From: Zizania palustris
Taxonomy: Eukaryota; Streptophyta; Magnoliopsida; Poales; Poaceae
Length of the DNA stretch: 64,000 nt
Assembly (NCBI GenBank): GCA_019279435.1
Contig: JAAALK010000283.1
Coordinates: forward strand, 60,928,642-60,992,641
Reading direction: 5' to 3'
Of the stretch, positions 21,999 through 33,783 are shown one piece after another. Positions within the stretch are counted from its first letter, which is position 1, and each line of letters opens with the position of its first letter. The notes under the pieces were generated by a model. The model made no database searches. It was not told the DNA's origin and was given only the letters and a program-made list of their open reading frames with translations. The translations under genes and the position numbers were made by a program.

Positions 21999-24551
21999 AT
22001 GGCGCTCGTGCCTAAGGGCGAACCCGGTGCGTGCAAGGACGGGGCGCTGAACCTGCCCTGGTCGGAGATGTTCCGCTCCGCGGCGCTGCGGATGCCAAGG
22101 CAGGAGGAGGAGGAGGAGGAGGCGCCGACCAAGATGCCTCCGACGAAGGAGAAGGCGGCTGCGGCGGGGGCGGACATTGGGGGGCTGTCGCTGGAGCCCG
22201 ACGCGCGGCTGGCGTTGTACATCGCGATGGCGCACGCGGGGCTGGCCACGGCGCTGCTCGTTCTGTACGGGTTGTACCGGCTGCTTGCCGACTTCCTTAG
22301 GCCGCTGCAGTGGGCGCTGCTCTGCTCCATCCCGCTCCGCGAGACGCAGCGCGCGCTCGTCGCGTTCTGGGAGCCCCCGCTCCGTGCGGGGATCAGCGCC
22401 GCCGTGCTCGCGCTCCCGCTCGCCGCGCTGCAGTCCTGCGGAGCCACGCTCGCCGACGCCCGCGCCGCGATCCTGCGCCGCCCGATGCCTCGTTCGCCGT
22501 CTTTCCTGCGCCTCCTGCGCTGGCTCGCGTCCTTCTTCTTATTCCTCCTCCTACTTGAGCGTCTCGGCACCATCACCGCGCTGATCCTGCTCGCCTTCTC
22601 GCTCGCCTTCTTCACCGCCTCCCCAAAACCCTACGCCTTCCTCTCCCGCGCCGCCACTTCCCGAATCGCCGGCCGAACTCCCTCCTCCCGTGGGCTCCTT
22701 CTTACCGGCGGCATCCTCCGGCACCTCAAAACCCTCGTCGCCGTCGGGCTCATGCTCGGAATGATACTCGGGTTCCTGTCCGGCAGCGTCTTCTTCTCCT
22801 ACAAGATCGGGCTCGAGGGCAAGGACGCTGTAATGTCCCTTAAGTCCCACGTCGAGAATGGCAACTACTCTGAGAAGATTGGCATCAAGAAGTGGCTTGA
22901 TGATAATGACATCCCCGGCTTGGTCGATCAGTACTCTGGGAAGCTCTATGACACCGTCTGGGAGCAGATAGACCAATTGGCAGTGCAGTACAACCTTACC
23001 GATTTCACTAGTGGATTCCGGCATTTCTTGATCAGCCAATCAGTTGGCCCATCAGATGCAAAGGGCGAGGCACTCATCACTTCCGGACCACACCCATACT
23101 CGATGAAGCTGCAGGCGATTGTGGTACACGTGAAGAACAGGGAGTGGATGGAGATTTACAGAGAGCTGGACCCATTCTTTAGGGAGCTATTAATCACTAG
23201 GGAGGATTTGGTGGTGAAGGCCAAGGAGCTGGCTTTGCAGGGAACTGAGATTGCAAAAAGGCTACTGTCTAGCGGCACATCGGTGCTTGGTGGTAGTGCC
23301 AATTTGATGTTATCCATTGCTCTCCACATTGTCTCAGGTGCAGTTGAGGTGCTCAATTTCGTGTCACAGTTGATGGTCTTCTTGTGGGTTCTGTACTACC
23401 TAATCACTGTTGAGGGAGGTGGGGCTACAGAGCAGGTCATTGATCTTTTGCCATTGTCAAAACAAGTAAAGGACCGTTGTGTTGAGGTCATTGATCATGC
23501 CATTAGTAGTGTCTTGCTAGCGACTGCCAAGATTGCCATTTTCCAGGGTTGCCTGACATGGCTGTTGTTCAAGTTCTTCAAGGTGCATTTCGTGTATGCA
23601 TCAACTGTTCTCGCGATCATCAGTGCATTTTTGCCAATACTCCCACCATGGTTTTCCTCGATATTTGCCGCAGGAGAGCTGCTCATGGAAGGGAGATATC
23701 TGCTCGCAATTGTTGTGACAGTTGTTCACCTCATAATCATGGACTATGGAACCACAGTAATTCAGGAGGATATACCTGGGTACAATGGATATCTCACTGG
23801 CCTCAGCATAATTGGTGGCATGGCATTGTTCCCAAATGCTCTGGAGGTACTGGCTTTTGTTCTGTTAGCTGCATTTCACAAATTTCATTTCGACAAAAAA
23901 ACATTTTAAGTGTTTTGAAATGAACTTCTGGTAGTTCGGTTGTATGATTTTACATATAGTGTGTACTCAATAAATAATCAGAAGCATTTCTCATTCTAGG
24001 GCCTTTTTATCTTTTCAAGTTGATACTATAAGAATGTCCCTACTGTGGGCACCAAGAGCATGTCTAGTTTTCTTATACCCCCTCTTTATACATGCTATAA
24101 CTTTTTTCTGCTCCAGAGAGTTGTATCCTTTCAACCCTATTTGTGGATGTAATTCCAATTATCTTTCTGGCCCAACAAATTTGCTGCTCTTCCCTTCCTT
24201 CATGCCTTTAATGTTTATATACTTTTAGTTTCTTGTAGGCTGCAACATAATAGACACTAATATTTTATATTGAATGATTATAAGTAGAGTATGTATCTGT
24301 TGTTTGTTGACTGTCCAGAAAGATCATATGGAATCATTCTACTCTTTGGAACATAGAGCATACCAATGTACCATAGTGCTATTATACCAAGCATCTGAGA
24401 ATTGATCTTTTCTTTACTCAAATTGGTGTGGTCATTTGATGTTATTCTGCAGGGTGCAATATTAGGTCCCCTTATAATGACAGTTGTGATGGCATTGAAG
24501 AACTTGTACACAGAATTCGTGCTTGCTGACTCAGAGGAGACCAGCAGCTAG
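21999..24551 (+). CDS. TMEM245-like polytopic membrane protein (AI-2E transporter family)
   Basis: Two exons, 21999-23846 and 24453-24551, joined by a 606-bp GT-AG intron in phase 0 (gag|gtactg ... ctgcag|ggtgca), giving 648 residues. The start is MALVPKGEPG. An acidic N-terminal patch (EEEEEEAP) is followed by hydrophobic segments at about 65-95, 125-145, 165-205 and 240-270. A hydrophilic loop with EKIGIKKWLDDNDIPGL precedes a C-terminal AI-2E-like region (about 430-640) with FLWVLYYLITV, AIFQGCLTWLLF, FLPILPPWFSSIFA and GYLTGLSIIGGMALFPNALE. The last exon supplies GAILGPLIMTVVMALKN and the tail. Plant homologues of human TMEM245 have this layout; the transported substrate is not known and the bacterial name is by homology only. 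GC is high in the first 700 bp and falls afterwards, as in many grass genes. A possible poly(A) signal lies at 24830. The ORF is intact and this is the most convincing gene in the window. Confidence 0.93.
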
Positions 24552-24829
24552 CATGAGATGGAATACAACTTGTCCGAAGGGAATACATGTAGGATTTTAC
24601 TCTATTTCCATGATGGCTTTGCTCTTGTACCATAGTTGAGTTTACATTGCACCAGTTGTGATACTTTTCCAGGTTGTAATTTTCCCTCTCTGTAGTGCTA
24701 TACTGCTACTTGGTCTCCATTGAAACATTCCATAATTTTGGTTGTGCTATCTGTGGAAAGTCCCCTCTGATTGAATGAAACAAAAATTGTACAGTATTTT
24801 AGTAAGATTGGTTCTATGGTCAATCTATG

Positions 24830-24835
24830 AATAAA
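24830..24835 (+). terminator. Candidate poly(A) signal of the TMEM245-like gene
   Basis: AATAAA about 280 bp after the stop codon, in T-rich sequence. Plant signals are loose and other A-rich words are nearby. Confidence 0.3.
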
Positions 24836-26031
24836 CTGCATTGTAGCATTGATGATTTGTTAATGTTATTATGGACACCTAGTCCTGAAGCACCTTATTA
24901 CCTGCATCCAACTTCTGTAATTTATTTTTTATACAAATAATAAAGGTAGTCTGAGAGGATTCACTCTTTTCTTTTTCTGGTGCTTGCAATCCGTGTTATG
25001 TTTGCTGAAAGGATCCAGTATCAAATAGTTTGGATGAGTACACCAAAGTCAGATCTGGTCATATGCATTGCAGACAATGGCGCCTTGCACTTGTGCTAAA
25101 GGAGGTAACTGTCCAGACTTCAGTAGCTAAATCACCTCTGAAAGAACTCTTATTTTCGCACCTACTCCAGGTTTGTGCTTACTTCTTACTTCAGTAGTGT
25201 AACACTCGTTTTTTGCAGTGAACATACCCTGAATAGCTCCTTGGAAGTAAGTACAGATTTATCTATATCTATTGTGTTAGCTTGTGAGCAAAAAAGTTTG
25301 GGTTAATTTTTTCCGTGCCATTACAATTTTCACGGTTTATCAATATGCCATCGGTGTGTTATTGACAGATGGGGGCCGCCACAGTCATTGACAGTGACAT
25401 ATAGGTAATTTCTAAAAATTATAATAGCATGTGAGTAATTTTCCCAAAAAGTTTTGCAGCTTTACTTTTGATCCAAACCTGGTCTGGGTTGATGTGGAGT
25501 ATCTTCCTTTCTAGTGCTTGCATCTTTTACAAATTTCCAACTCTTTTCTTCCTAGATCTTGTTCAGTACTTCAGTGAAGCTGAAGTTGTACCAAACAGTT
25601 CAAGATCTACCAAAATGTGGAGCGGAGCTTCTGGATCGCTTCATCAAAATGGCCTGCGTGCATGGAGCGAGGCAAGGGTCGCTCCATGCGCTCTGCTCCA
25701 ATCTCATTACAGAAGTGCCCACTGATCTTTAAAGTATTTACCTGCAAATGCCACCACCTAAACCCCATCCCCAGTGGAAAAGCACTAGCGCTTGCAGCAG
25801 CAACGGGAACCTCACCAACGCCAGCAGTGGCGACGGGGAACCCACCCACAGGCCACAGCGTTGCCCCTATTAGGTACGGTTGTTCCCTCACGTTTCCTTC
25901 TTGTCTATTCCTCTCATCTTCATCTTCGCCAGGTGACTGTTGGACTATGGATAAAAGCCTCCACCTTTCCTACTATAATGTCTAGGTTTTATGGTTGGGT
26001 TGGCTAGGTGGGGTGAGTCTATCATGGTATC

Positions 26032-26075
26032 AGAGCCAAGGTCCTGGATTCGAATCCCCCTGGCCACGCATTTCC
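26032..26075 (+). other. Initiator tRNA-Met primer-binding-site-like sequence, probable LTR/TRIM remnant
   Basis: tggtatcagagcc is the standard plant primer-binding site complementary to the 3' end of initiator tRNA-Met. It is preceded by gtctatca, a typical LTR end, and followed by ggattcgaatcc, which resembles T-arm complement. The upstream 100 bp (from about 25926) could be the end of an LTR, but no second LTR or coding sequence was found, so this may be a small TRIM-type element or a truncated element. Confidence 0.5.
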
Positions 26076-27029
26076 ACATTTCCGCTGCGTGATTTCCCCT
26101 GCGCCTATCTAGTGTGCTGAGACCTGTTGCGGGCTACGCCGAGTCTCTAGAACCTGCTGCGGGCTACGCTGTGAGCAATCTGTTCTTCGCTGTGAGCAAT
26201 CAAATCCAAATCCTGTTTTGATATGTTTCAATACATTTAGTTAATTACAATAATCTTCTATTATTTACTGTGAGCAATCAATTCTAAATCTTTATTTCTG
26301 ATTCTTGTACATGGTAGGCCTAAGCTTGGAGCCCAAATTGGATTTATGTTCCCAAAATTTTCGGTTGCTCATATGTACTGTAGATTGCTATAATCCGTTC
26401 AGAGTGTCCTTACTCCTTAGGCATACATTTTCACAAGCTATGTTGCTAACAGAAGCTGTGAGTGGTAAGGTGAAAGAAAAAGACTGGTGCAGTGGTGCCA
26501 TTGTGCCATCTTCACAAGTGTCTGCTGTTCTTTAGTTATCCCATGTTTGTTATGCAGTGTGCAACTGAGAACATAAATGGTCTTTGTTATGTCATGCTGA
26601 ATAGGTTGATTACAAGGAATTCCTACATTAGAATAGGCAGCCTGCTGGTTGTCTCAGCACTCCTGAATAGAAACATTTCCTATTGTCACGCCAGTTTCCC
26701 TAATCATACAGGACATGGTATTGCAGCCCTAATAAAGTAGTCAAGCAAGTGCTCTGAATTTCAAACATTGTCTAATTCTTAAGTAAAGTAGCATGACTGA
26801 TAAATGTAAGATAACAAGCACATACATTTTAAGCTACAGACTTGAAATGCAATAGATAACTTGGTGTTAATTGTTTCAATACATACATCTTAATTATCGT
26901 CGTGTCCTATCCTAAGAACATAAATCTTTCTTGATGATATGTTTCAATACAAACAGTTAATTGCAAAACTGATTTTTTATGGTATATAATTATGAGATTA
27001 ACCCTGGTTGTCAATACCATTGATATATT

Positions 27030-27158
27030 GCTGAGGAATTTTATTGAGAAAAAGATTGGTGTGAGTGAGTGGATGACAGACATGGATTCAAATGTGCCAT
27101 CGCCAAGTGTTAAACTACCTGCAGACAGTGCTGATTGGAATGACTACAACACCAGGTT
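27030..27158 (+). pseudogene. Exon-like fragment of unknown gene
   Basis: An open plus frame reads FIEKKIGVSEWMTDMDSNVP and continues through LPADSADWNDYNTR to a good donor (accag|gttagt). I do not recognise the family with confidence. The first half resembles the EKIGIKKWLDDNDIP loop of the TMEM245-like protein encoded 4-5 kb upstream, which may be coincidence or a duplicated exon. No partner exons were found before the Reina insertion at 27493. Confidence 0.3.
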
Positions 27159-27492
27159 AGTTTGTGAGATTTTTTTCAGGTCAAGTAACTGCTGGTAATC
27201 ACCCTGATATCAGATTGTATGCTAATGAGGAAGGATGTGATAATGTTCTGGAGTTGGAATAGAAATATGTTTCTAGGATGATTTTTGTTTCATCCTATTG
27301 TTTGTGGAAACGATATACACACACAGGACTGCAAGGGGTAGGACTGTCATTTTTCCTCAAATCTACCCTTCTAGGATTTCTGGAGCTAATAGGCTAACTG
27401 AATACTTTTTTACACAGCTCTAGATCCTATATGATCTAGATCCTTGTAAATTCAGATCCAGGATCTTAGATCTCAGATTTGGAGTCCCTATC

Positions 27493-27947
27493 TGTCAAGG
27501 GCATCGGATCCCAGAGTGGCCGGCCCTCGACTACGTAGTTCGTAGTCTTGGTCCGTCTTCTCCGGTGAGATTATACCCCTCGGCCGTAGGCTTAATTGGA
27601 GAATAGAAAGTAGATAGATTGATAATAAATTGCTTGATTACATCTGACACCGTCTACAGCTTATATAGCCACAAAAGACACCCCTACGGGCTAATCCCCT
27701 AAATTATAGCAACCAAAATAACTAATCTTATCTCTTAGCAACTAACCAATCTTATCTCTAGCAACCAAAATAACTAATCTTATCTCTTAACAACTAATTA
27801 ATCTTATCTCTAGATTAATCATGGCCCTTATCTGCTTAACCCCCCTGGCGCTGGCCCCCTTCTTCCTGCGCGCGGCCTGCCTGTTTGGTCGCCCTGTGCA
27901 AGTCGCGGGCCCGCTGACGCCGGGTGTATGTACGACCCCACATGACA
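27493..27947 (-). repeat. 3' LTR of Reina-like copy B
   Basis: 455 bp from TGTCAAGGG to CACATGACA (plus strand), partner of 32262-32700. Internally it repeats taacaactaatcttatctcta several times; the two LTRs differ in the number of these short repeats. Confidence 0.92.
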
Positions 27948-30496
27948 TCTCTCCCCCCTCCAGACCCAGCTCGTCCTCGAGCTAAAAGTCGAGGTACTTG
28001 TCGCGGAAACTGTTCAAATCCTCCCATGTTGCTGATGCCGCAGTTTGCCCCTTCCCCTGGCCAACCGGGCTCGCACCACTTGTTCTGGTTCAGATTCCAC
28101 CACGCCATGATGAATGTTGGGCAGTGCGAGCGGTGCTGCGGTGGGTCGCCTACCCACTTCTTCAATAGGCCCACATGAAAAACGTCATGGAGCTTGGCGC
28201 GAGGGGGAGCTCCAGCCTTACAGCCACGTCGTTGATGCACTCGGAGATGCGGTACGACCCGAAGTAGCGTGGTTGAAGCTTGTCGTGGGGCTCGGCCGAC
28301 AGGGAAGCGACAGGTCGGTGACATAGTCGGAGTAGAACCCAGTCGCCCATGTTGTAGGAGACTTGGTGGTGGCTTGTCATAGTGGAGTTTTTGAACAACT
28401 TGTGCCTGCTCCAACCTGTACCGTACATCTGCCAAGAATTCGTTCTGCTCGCCCATCGTCTTGGTTGCGTCGGCCACGCGAGTATCTCCTGGCTCGTAGG
28501 ACCTGATGGACGGTGGGTCCCACCCATAGACCACCCGAAAGGGTGTGTCATGGAGGGATGACTGGTAGGCCGTATTGTACGTATACTCGGCCCATGGCAG
28601 CCATCGGAGCCATTGGTGGGGACGATCACCTGTAAAACAACGAAGGTACATAGAAATAACACGATTAGTGGCCTCCGTCTGACCGTCGGACTGTGGGTGG
28701 AAAGCCGACGTCATATGCAGCTTGGTGCCCATCAGGCGCATCAACTCCTTCCAAAATGTAGAGGTGAACACGGGGTCTCGATCCGACACCATGGACTGTG
28801 GCATCCCATGTAGGCGAACGATGTCGTTGAAGAAGGCTTGTGCCACAGACGCCGCTGAGTATGGGTGGGACAGTGGGATGAAGTGGCAATACTTGCTGAA
28901 GCGATCCACCACAGTGAGTATGATCGACTTCCCCCGAACTCGTGGTAGTGCCTCCACGAAGTCTAGTCCGATGTCTGCCCATACCGCTGTCGGAACAGGG
29001 AGCGGTAGGAGCAGGCCCGCCGAGTGTAGGTGCTCTGACTTGTTCCGTTGGCACGTGGCGCAGGCGCGTACAAAGTCTTGGACGGTGCGCCGCATGTCGG
29101 GGAAGTGAAAATTGCGGCGGAGACGATGCAGCGTGCGCTGCACCCCTTCGTGGCCATCCTCATGAACTGCCACTAGTAGTTCTTGCAGGAGCGGGGATGA
29201 TGGCGGTATGTACAGCCGCCCGTCATAAGTAACCAAGTCATCGGTGAGAGACCAAGGGGCCGTTCGGGAGCCGTCTGTCAGCTCATCGCAGAGGGCGACC
29301 AGCGTCGGGTCGGTCGCTTGCATGTCGTGGAGTCGCGCGATGAAGTCGAAATGTGGTGCTGAAACTGCTAGGATAGTTCCACCCTCGATTTCTTCCTCTA
29401 TGTCGCGGCGAGACAACGCGTATGCCACCTTGTTGAGAGCCCCAGGCTTATATTCGACTACGAAATCGAAGCCGAGGAGTTTGCCGACCCAATGATGTTG
29501 TGGGATTGTGGCAAGGCGCTGATCTAGGAGGAATTTAAGGTTGTAGTGGTCAGTTCGCACCGTAAAGCGCCGACCCCATAGATATGGCCGCCAATGCCTG
29601 ATGGCGTGCACCAACTCGATGAGTTCCCGCTCATATGCAGCTAGAGAGCGGTGTCGTGGTGCCACCAGTCTGTTGAAGTATGCAATAGGGTGCTTGTCTT
29701 GGATTAATACCGCCCTAAAATCGTAGGTGGATGCATCGCATTCCACCACAAACGGCCATGTGAAATCCGGAAGAGCCAAGACCGGGGTGGTGGTTACTGC
29801 CGTCTTGAGGGATTCGAATGCCACCGCCGCCTCGCTGTTCCATGAGAATCCTTCTTTCTTCAATAGTGCGGTCAAGGGGGCTGCGATGGTGCTGTAGTCG
29901 TGGATGAACTTGCGATAGTAGCCCGTAAGCCCCAAGAATCCTCTGACAGCTCGAGCGGACTTGGGTTGCGGCCAGTCGAACATGGCCCGCACCTTCGTCG
30001 GATCCATGGTGACCCCGGTGTCAGAGATGATGTGCCCCAAATAGGCGACGGAGTGTTCGCCGAAAGTGCACTTGGACCGCTTGACGAAGAGGAGGTGTTG
30101 TTGTAGCACTGTGAGGACGGCTCGTAGGTGTCGAAGATGATCAGCCCACGATGTGTTGTAGATCAAAATATTGTCAAAAAACACCAGCACAAAACGACGT
30201 AGAAATGGTCGGAGGACGTCATTCATCAATGCCTGAAATGTTGCCAGTGTGTTGCACAAGCCGAATGGCATCACCAGGAACTCGTACAAACCGTCGCGGG
30301 TGCGGAATGTCGTTTTGTTGATGTCGGTTGTACGCATACGAACTTGATGATAGCCCGAACGAAGGTCTAGCTTGGTGAAGAACTTGGCGCCGTGGAGTTC
30401 GTCCAGCAACTCGTCTACCATGGGGATGGGGTAGGCGTCCTTGATTGTGATGGCATTCAAGGTGCGGTAGTTGACGCAGAACCTCCATGACCATCT
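27948..30496 (-). pseudogene. Reina-like copy B pol with mutated RT and RNase H active sites
   Basis: The frame from 30496 downward reads RT (LDLRSGYHQVRM, then FFDN at about 30170-30181 where FFDD is the family norm), RNase H (VECDASTYDF and VAYALSRR at 29420, where VADALSRR is normal), and integrase with HHCC and VDRFSKY, VSDRDPVF, GQTEATN all present. After about 28370 the frame shifts; the integrase tail continues in another frame (MGDWVLLRLCHRPVASLSAE), and a chromodomain remnant (TWEDLNSFRDKYLDF) lies near 28030-27985 in a third. RT and RNase H each lack a catalytic aspartate, so this copy cannot replicate itself. The first ~120 residues of the long open frame upstream of 30496 are out of phase with protease and are not real. 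Confidence 0.9.
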
Positions 30497-30540
30497 GGTT
30501 TCTTGACGAGGAGTATGGGCGAGGAGAACGCCGAGGAGCT

Positions 30541-32240
30541 TCAGCGGACTAGCCCTTGCTCTAGCATGGCCGTACATTGTCTTTCCAGTTTGTCTTTGTA
30601 GGATGCCGAGTACCGATAGGGGCGCACGGCGTCTGGCTGTGCGCCGTGGACGAGGTTGATGCCATGGTCTCGGGAGCGGACCGGAGGAAGCCCGTGTGGT
30701 TCGGAGAAGACACCCGTGAAGGATGCGAGCAACTCGTCCAACAAGGATGGTGATGCTGAGGTGCAAAGTGTTGGGGCCGATGGTCCCTGTATGCCCTGCC
30801 AGCAGACTTGTTTGCCTTGCCGATAAAACGTCAACTTCCTGGCGCCGAAATCCCATAGGACCGGACCCAATGTGGCCAGCCAGTGGGTGCCCAACATCAT
30901 GTCAAAACCTGCAAGGAACATCACAAATAGTTCGGTGTAGAAAGGATCATCGTGGATGGAGAAAGCGGCTTGCCGAAGAACGCCCACGCAAGGGACACGC
31001 TCGCCATTTGCCACCGTCGCTGTGAGTCGCGGTTGGCTTTGGATGGGCAAGCTAGTACGTCAGACGTCCGACTCAGAGATGAAGTCGTGAGTTGATCCCG
31101 AGTCGAGTAGCGCCAGCAGGGATGATTTGCCCATCATAATGCTGACCTGCATGGTGTCACTAAAATGTATGCCGGCTAGGGCGTGGAGGGAGAAGATAGG
31201 AGCTTTTGTGGATGAGTCCTCTACGGGCTCATTGGTGATTTCCACACCACTGACGTAGAAGAGCCGCTTGCAGACGCGGTTGTGGCCTCGTGTATACTTT
31301 TCGTCACAATTGTAACACAAGCCCTGCCGGCGGCGCTCCTCCTGTTCCGGGCGCGATAGGCGCTTCACCGGCTGCCCCTCTCCCATGGTCGTGGGTGCGG
31401 CTGGCTTGGCTGCTGGTGCTGTCGGCGTGGCCGTACATGGTGAAGGGCTCGGTAGAAGGCCACGGTGGCCTGTTCTGGGGCCTGTCTGCATGGCCAAGTC
31501 CATTTGTTCTAGCTGCCTCGCCAAACTCATTGCGGTTGCTAGTGTCTGTGGATTGTGGATGCGCACGGCGTGGCTGAGTGGGGGCAGGAGGCCGCCCGTA
31601 AACAGCTGCACCCTCTGTATCTCTTGTAGCGGCCCGGCATGGGGTAGGAGCGCTTGAAAGCGGTCTTGGTACTCAGCTACCGTGCCTGTACGCCGACAAT
31701 CAGTAAGCTCGAATAATGGGGCAGAACGGAGCGGCGGCCCGTAGCGGAGGTTGAGGAGTTTCTTGAAACGGTGCCATGTGAAGGTGTCGCCCTCGTCTTC
31801 CCGGACTTGGATGTACCACATTTGGGCGCCTTCTTCCAGGTTGTACGAGGCCATCCACATTTTTTCTTCTTCCATGATACGCTGTTGATGAAAATACGAC
31901 TCACAACGATTAATGAAGATTAGGGGATCGGACTTGCCGTCGTAACAGGGAAAGTCCAATTTCTGAAACCGCGGTGGCCGGTCGTTGTGATGTTCACCGG
32001 TTCCCTGACGCGGCCCGCTGGAGGAGGAGGACGAATGGTCATTGGCCAGTGCCTGGATTGCTGCTGCGTTGGCCTAGACGACGGACTGCGGGGCCTGCAT
32101 GTTGGTTGTGATCGCCTCCAGGGCTAGCTTGACGTCGTTGCCCATGCTGCCCATGGCTGCCAGAGACGTTGCAGAAGCTGTAGATGGCGGGGAGCTGGCG
32201 GAGATCGGCGGTTGCGAGGGAGCTCGAGCGGAGAAGGAAC
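30541..32240 (-). pseudogene. Reina-like copy B Gag-protease, broken
   Basis: Gag begins near 32240 and contains a stop near 32074. 31959-31060 reads LIFINRCESYFHQQRIMEEE, a zinc-knuckle CYNCDEKYTRGHNRVC and the protease LLALLDSGSTHDF, then stops at SESDV. The same frame resumes from 31050 to 30541 with the rest of protease (MLGTHWLATLGPVLWDFG) and the RT N-terminus. A small frame change lies between 30541 and 30496. Confidence 0.88.
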
Positions 32241-32261
32241 GTCGGGATCGTGATACTAAGT

Positions 32262-32700
32262 TGTCAGGGCATCGGATCCCAGAGTGGCCGGCCCTCGACT
32301 ACGTAGTTCGTAGTCTTGGTCCGTCTTCTCCGGCGAGGTTATACCCCTCTACCGTATGCTTAATTGGGGAATAGAAAGTAGATAGATTGATAATAAATTG
32401 CTTGATTACATCTGACACCAGCTACAACTTATATAGCCACAAAAGACACCCCTACGGGGCACGGGCTAATCCCCTAAATTATAGCAACCAAAATAACGAA
32501 TCTTATCTCTAGCAACCAAAATAACTAATCTTATCTCTTAACAACTAATTAATCTTATCTCTAGATTAATCATGGCCCTTATCTGCTTAACCCCCCGGCG
32601 CCGGCCCCCTTCTTCATGCGCGCGGCCTGCCTGTTCGGCCACCCTGCTCAAGTCGCGGGCCCGCCGACGCCGCCGGGTGTATGTACGGCCCCACATGACA
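32262..32700 (-). repeat. 5' LTR of Reina-like copy B
   Basis: 439 bp, from TGTCAGGGC to CCACATGACA, right target duplication ctatc following. Mostly matches 27493-27947 with one missing short repeat. Confidence 0.92.
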
Positions 32701-32705
32701 CTATC

Positions 32706-33153
32706 AAACATGCTCTTAATGTTTCAATTAAGCTGCTAAACCTTATCTGCATATGAAAGGCTAATTATTTACCAGCGGTTGCAATGTGCTAGCACATGTG
32801 TAAAGTCTGTACCTTCTAGATGCCATATCTTCAGCACAGCTCATCTTGTGTTTTGACTAGTCCCCAGTTCTTAATGTTATGGAAGGTATAGAGAGAGGGT
32901 GTTAATTACTGCCTCGTTTGCTAAACTGTCCCTGCGATGTCCATTGACGTTGACACAAAAGTTGCTGTCAAACTTGTTAGCCAATATAGTTACGGCCAGG
33001 CTATTGCCAGCCTTGTGCATTGCACGGCCAGGCTATTGCCAGCCTTCCTTTCTGTTTTCTGTTTCAGGCCAGGTCCCTATATATTGTACCCTGGTCTCTC
33101 ATATGTAATCAATCTTCTATCAATGAATACAATGTAACCTTCATCTTCTATCA
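32706..33153 (+). repeat. Probable 5' LTR of a copia-type element, left boundary unresolved
   Basis: The right end is set by ...cttctatca followed by the primer-binding site tggtatcaagaga at 33154. A TATA word (cctatatattg, 33078-33088) and a T-rich leader (atcaatgaatacaatg) are typical of a plant copia LTR. An internal near-repeat (acggccaggctattgccagcctt) occurs twice at 32993-33046. The left boundary probably lies between about 32880 and 32960; the sequence left of it is unassigned. Confidence 0.6.
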
Positions 33154-33238
33154 TGGTATCAAGAGACCGTCACGATCTGTGACCTCTCGCTTCCGCACCC
33201 CAGCCGCCGACGCAGCTTCATCGCTTCTCGTCGTGCCC

Positions 33239-33783
33239 ATGGCGCCTCAGCCTTCTTCCTCTGACGACAACGCACTCACTACCGAGCAGCAGGAGCACGC
33301 AGCTGCTGAAGAAGAGAAGCGCAGGGCCCTTGCCGCCGAAGCTGACGCTGCTGCCCAGGCCGCTGCTGCCGCCGCAGAACGCGTGCGCGCAGCCACCGCC
33401 GCCCTCGAGAAGGAGCGGCGCGCCGCCGCCAATCTTGCCCTTCAGGCTGAAGAAGCCCGTCGACGGGCCGATCCACCCAAGGAGGATGACGACGACCCAC
33501 CAGCAGACGACGCCGCTGCCTTCGAAGCCGCCGTCATCGCCAATCTCCATGCCCAGGCCGCCGACGTGGAGAACATCCGGACCCTTGTGTCCGTTGTCCT
33601 TGATCCGCTGTCCAATCACTACGATCGGTGGCGCGATCTCGTTCTCCTCACCCTGGATCGCTATGCTCTCTCCAGCCACGTCCTCTCCGATGCCACCCAT
33701 TCCAGTGTTTCGGCATGGAGACGCATGGACGCCGTCGTCCTCTCCTGGATATACGGCGCGGTCACCACGGAGATCATGGACTC
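33239..33783 (+). pseudogene. Copia-type Gag N-terminal fragment, truncated by an insertion
   Basis: Open frame from MAPQPSSSDDN with a long alanine/glutamate-rich helical stretch (AEEEKRRALAAEADAAAQ), then a copia Gag-like segment (LDPLSNHYDRWRDLVLLTL, YALSSHVL, WRRMDAVVLSWIYGA, TTEIMDSV). At 33784 the frame runs into an unrelated LTR end and stops 30 bases later. The rest of this copia element is not seen; the copia pol at 38-43 kb ends in a different LTR, so I do not join them. Confidence 0.75.

Larger units (their letters stand above)
24836..27492. other. Intergenic with an LTR-element remnant and an isolated exon-like ORF
   Basis: No complete gene. The region holds a primer-binding-site-like sequence at 26032 and an exon-like frame at 27030-27158, both listed separately. 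The final ctatc (27488-27492) is the left target duplication of Reina copy B. Confidence 0.5.
27493..32700 (-). mobile_element. Reina-like Ty3 chromovirus, complete with LTRs and target duplication (copy B)
   Basis: 5.2-kb element with LTRs at 27493-27947 and 32262-32700 and a 5-bp duplication ctatc (27488-27492 and 32701-32705). The polypurine tract ggaggggggagaga precedes the 3' LTR. The primer-binding site next to the 5' LTR is degenerate (ttagtatcacgatc on the minus strand). Domain order matches copy A (13518-18523), with which it shares much of its protein sequence but not its LTR sequence, so the two belong to related families. It carries frameshifts and lost catalytic residues. Confidence 0.93.

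Noticed and set aside
22031..22584. Other long plus/minus ORFs overlapping the first exon of the TMEM245-like gene
   Set aside because: They are shadow frames caused by very high GC; only the frame with hydrophobic segments and AI-2E motifs is supported.
26032..26075. tRNA gene on the minus strand
   Set aside because: Only a 3'-end/T-arm-like stretch is present, with no acceptor pairing, D-arm or anticodon arm; it fits a retroelement primer-binding site.
30496..30856. First ~120 residues of the long minus-strand frame in Reina copy B (MGFRRQEVDVLS...)
   Set aside because: It overlaps, in a different frame, the genuine protease/RT N-terminal frame at 31050-30541 and shows no conserved motif; only the part from 30496 downward is pol.
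33020..33238. Upstream extension of the copia Gag ORF to 33020
   Set aside because: It crosses the LTR end and the primer-binding site, which are not translated in this class; the ATG at 33239 is the sensible start.
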